Assembly (NCBI GenBank): GCA_964554015.1
Contig: CAZKMO010000035.1
Coordinates: forward strand, 1 to 25,654
Length of the DNA: 25,654 bases
Direction: 5' to 3'
DNA from: CAYUAG01 sp964554015
GTDB taxonomy: Bacteria; Zhuqueibacterota; QNDG01; CAYUAG01
The stretch's first letter is position 1; each line of letters starts with the position of its first letter. The notes under the pieces were generated by a model. It was given only the letters and a program-made list of their open reading frames with translations, was not told where the DNA came from and did no database searches. Of this stretch, positions 23,274 to 25,654 are shown one piece after another. The translations under genes and the position numbers were made by a program.

Positions 23274-25334
23274 ATGTTGAATTCATGCGATTTATTGATT
23301 AAATCTGTGAAAATCAGTGGTATGTTCTTAGTTTTGCTATTACTCAATTGCCAAAAAAAACAAGGAAGTGATAAGCAAGGGATTCAAATTAAAGTACAGC
23401 AGACTTTCTCTCAGCTTTTGAAAGAAGAGGACACTGATAATGATCTGAAAATTACAGTTGATGATACTCTGCATAGCAATAACAGCAGGGGAGATGGGAT
23501 TTTTTATTTGAAAACTCTAAAGGGAGACAGCATAAAAGTTGAGACTGTTTATTACCTGTCCAATCTGTTACAGGAATTGTATTCAGCAAAGAAGATTCAG
23601 GAAGATACACTTACGTTGAATTTAAACCGGGTGTATGAGAATCCGGTGGATCGACTTTCCCGGCTGATCCGGAACCAGTACTGGAAAAACCTTACTCGTA
23701 AGATCGACCTGCGATCATTACCTGATGTGATTCCCGATCCCAAAATGGTTAATAATAAGACTACCTATCTCTATGTTCCGGTTTCTGATAGTTTTGCCTG
23801 CAGTTATTTCCTTCAAGCTGAAGGGAAGTATCCGAATATAAATCTCGAGGTTGTGATCATGCCCGAACAGATAACGCCTTCCTATGTAGAAACTCTGGAA
23901 GGAAGACACGGTTTACTCAGTCTGGGATTATGTGAGTCCGAAGAGGGAGAAATTAAGGGAATTCCCTATGTGGTGCCGGGAGGAAGATTCAATGAAATGT
24001 ACGGCTGGGACAGCTATTTTATTATTCTGGGTCTTCTTGCGGATGGGAAAATTCAACTTGCCCGTTCCCTTGTGGATAATTTTGTCTATGAGATCAATCA
24101 TTATAATAAGATATTAAATGCAAACCGAACCTATTATTTAACCCGTTCTCAACCTCCTTTTCTAACTTCCATGATAAAAGTAGTGTATAGTAATATGGAA
24201 AAGAACAGAGGATCCAAACAATGGCTGAAAAGAGTAATTAAGGCAGCCATTTATGAATATGAAAAGGTCTGGATGAATCCCCATCATCTTACTGAAACAG
24301 GATTGAGCCGATATGCCGGAAGCGGAGAGGGACCGGCCCCGGAAGTTGAACCAGGTCATTATAATTATATCTACAGCAAATATGCCAGAAAATGGGGGAT
24401 GTCGATAGAAAAGTTTAAAAAAAGATATACTCAGGGAATTATTGTAGATTCCGAGTTAGATCAATTTTTCAAACACGACCGGGCTATGCGGGAATCTGGG
24501 CATGATACCTCTTACCGCTGGTTTGTACAGGGGAAAAACAGATGTGCCGATTTCGTAACCGTGGATTTGAATTCCCTGCTCTATAAATATGAAATAGACA
24601 TTGCAGATCTAATACAAACCGAATTCCAGGGTGAAATCGAATTCGATGAAAGTTATAGAGAAAATTCCGATACTTGGTGGGAAAAAGCAAAAAAAAGAAA
24701 AATACTTATAAGAAAATATTTATGGGATCAGACTTCAGGTATCTTTTTTGATTATGATTCAAAACTAAACCAACAACACAGATATATGAGTTGTACCTGT
24801 TTGTATCCTTTATGGGCCTGTGATTCTTATAATCCGGAAACCTTTCTTTTGTCACAATCGGAAGCTGTCGTCTTGGTAAAGAAATTATTTAAAGTCCTGG
24901 AAGCCCCTGGAGGTCTGGTCGCTTCCTCCAGAACATCCCGAGGTATTATTACAACTCAACGACCACAAAGACAGTGGGATTGGCCTTACGGCTGGGCGCC
25001 TCATCAAATGCTGGTATGGAAGGGACTAAAAAATTTTGGTTTTGACCAGGATGTAAACCGTTTGGTGTACAAATGGCTCTATACCATAACCAAAAATGCT
25101 GCTGATTATAATGGCACTGTACCGGAGAAATTCAATGTGGTGACCAGATCCCATAAAGTATTTGCCGAATATGGGAATGTAGGTACGGAATTTTCTTATA
25201 TAACCAAAGAAGGTTTCGGATGGATGAATGCTTCCTATACAGTAGGGTTAACATATTTAGCGGAAAGATATAAACATAGATTAAGAGAACTTATTCCCCC
25301 CGAAGATATTTTTATTGAATCAGTAAGGGAGTGA
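23274..25334 (+). CDS. Trehalase, GH37 family, predicted lipoprotein
   Basis: Hydrolyses alpha,alpha-trehalose to two glucose. About 686 residues. Both family signatures are present: PGGRFNEMYGWDSY (about 235-248 from this start) and QWDWPYGWAP (about 567-576). Catalytic candidates by alignment from memory with E. coli TreA are Asp411 in SGHDTSYRW and Glu618 in VPEKFNV. The motif EGFGWMNASY follows near the end. AGGA sits six bases before ATG 23274; ATG 23268 is too close to it. The N-terminus continues to a hydrophobic MFLVLLLLNC, a probable lipoprotein signal (lipobox with Asn at -1 is unusual), so the enzyme should lie outside the cytoplasm. A GTG at 23307 would give a tidier signal (MKISGMFLVLL). 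It is longer than E. coli TreA because of about 130 extra N-terminal residues. The following EamA gene starts two bases after the stop. Confidence 0.92.
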   Translation: MLNSCDLLIKSVKISGMFLVLLLLNCQKKQGSDKQGIQIKVQQTFSQLLKEEDTDNDLKITVDDTLHSNNSRGDGIFYLKTLKGDSIKVETVYYLSNLLQELYSAKKIQEDTLTLNLNRVYENPVDRLSRLIRNQYWKNLTRKIDLRSLPDVIPDPKMVNNKTTYLYVPVSDSFACSYFLQAEGKYPNINLEVVIMPEQITPSYVETLEGRHGLLSLGLCESEEGEIKGIPYVVPGGRFNEMYGWDSYFIILGLLADGKIQLARSLVDNFVYEINHYNKILNANRTYYLTRSQPPFLTSMIKVVYSNMEKNRGSKQWLKRVIKAAIYEYEKVWMNPHHLTETGLSRYAGSGEGPAPEVEPGHYNYIYSKYARKWGMSIEKFKKRYTQGIIVDSELDQFFKHDRAMRESGHDTSYRWFVQGKNRCADFVTVDLNSLLYKYEIDIADLIQTEFQGEIEFDESYRENSDTWWEKAKKRKILIRKYLWDQTSGIFFDYDSKLNQQHRYMSCTCLYPLWACDSYNPETFLLSQSEAVVLVKKLFKVLEAPGGLVASSRTSRGIITTQRPQRQWDWPYGWAPHQMLVWKGLKNFGFDQDVNRLVYKWLYTITKNAADYNGTVPEKFNVVTRSHKVFAEYGNVGTEFSYITKEGFGWMNASYTVGLTYLAERYKHRLRELIPPEDIFIESVRE

Positions 25335-25335
25335 T

Positions 25336-25654
25336 ATGAGTAGACATACAGTGAGCGGTAAATGGCAGATTGGTCTGGGACTTACCTTGATTACCTGTCT
25401 TATGTGGGGTGTGCTACCCATTGCTTTAAAAATCATGCTGCAGCATATGGATGCAGTAACCATTACCTGGTTTAGATTATCAATAGCTGCTGTAGTTTTG
25501 TTTTTTATACTTTTTAGAAAAAGAGGAGTATCCCGTTATAAAAAGCTGCGGGGTAAATATATTTTACTGGCTGTCCTTGCTATTTTCGGTGTATGCGGTA
25601 ATTATCTAATATTTTTATGGGGATTGGATTATCTTACTCACAGTGGAGCAGAAG
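25336..25654 (+). CDS. EamA/DMT-family transporter, 5' part
   Basis: 106 codons to the window edge. AGGGAG precedes ATG 25336, one base after the trehalase stop codon, so the genes are one operon. The start of the 10-helix drug/metabolite transporter fold is visible: LITCLMWGVLPIALKIML (helix 1), AVTITWFRLSIAAVVLFFI (helix 2) with the typical W..R, and ILLAVLAIFGVCGNYLIFLW (helix 3) followed by LDYLTHSGAE. Such proteins move sugars, amino acids or other metabolites across the inner membrane. Transport of a trehalose-related compound is possible from context but unproven. Confidence 0.9.
   Translation, partial: MSRHTVSGKWQIGLGLTLITCLMWGVLPIALKIMLQHMDAVTITWFRLSIAAVVLFFILFRKRGVSRYKKLRGKYILLAVLAIFGVCGNYLIFLWGLDYLTHSGAE

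Overview
The window is an AT-rich chromosomal stretch from a draft assembly, with a 10-N gap at 17718-17727. It most likely comes from a Gram-negative member of the FCB group (Bacteroidota, Ignavibacteria, Calditrichota and related candidate phyla). The best evidence is the secreted protein at 18170-20137, which ends in a type A (Por/T9SS) C-terminal sorting domain with the NSPNPFNP and LPSGIYVY motifs. An RND efflux pump and several signal peptides support an outer membrane. The exact phylum cannot be read from the sequence alone.

Layout from left to right. 1-761 (minus): 5' part of a secreted protein with bacterial Ig-like domains. 1035-1109 (minus): tRNA-Pro(GGG) with a hairpin behind it. 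1362-2031 (minus): polyisoprenol/phytol kinase-like membrane protein, broken by a frameshift at a run of seven G. 2436-7569 (minus): efflux cluster of tetR, a membrane-fusion lipoprotein and an RND permease, without an outer-membrane channel gene. The tetR upstream region has a good promoter overlapped by two palindromes. 7994-10381 (plus): class II (B12-dependent) ribonucleotide reductase, preceded by two NrdR-box-like sites 30 bp apart and a sigma70-type promoter.

10689-15772 is the most interesting block. A large exported TPR-CHAT putative peptidase (plus) meets, tail to tail with 27 bp between, an ECF sigma factor and its membrane-spanning anti-sigma factor (minus). The anti-sigma factor itself carries a TPR-type domain on the far side of the membrane. 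This suggests, as a hypothesis, an envelope signalling module in which a CHAT peptidase controls a sigma factor. Divergent from the sigma gene are two large secreted proteins (15965-18090, interrupted by the assembly gap, and 18170-20137), plausible regulon members, followed by a clear terminator.

20138-25654 holds smaller genes: an ICMT-like membrane methyltransferase; a class I SAM methyltransferase (minus) whose best-supported start is an unusual ATT; a DUF2953/GerW (ytfI-ytfJ-like) pair with ATGA overlap; a GH37 trehalase predicted to be a lipoprotein; and the start of an EamA/DMT transporter.

The spaces between genes are full of hairpins. Several are short palindromes ending in GTCATTC or TGAC(A) motifs and belong to dispersed-repeat types common in environmental bacteria. 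Others are longer nested or degenerate hairpins and purine-rich quasi-repeats. No CRISPR array, transposase, rRNA or origin was seen.
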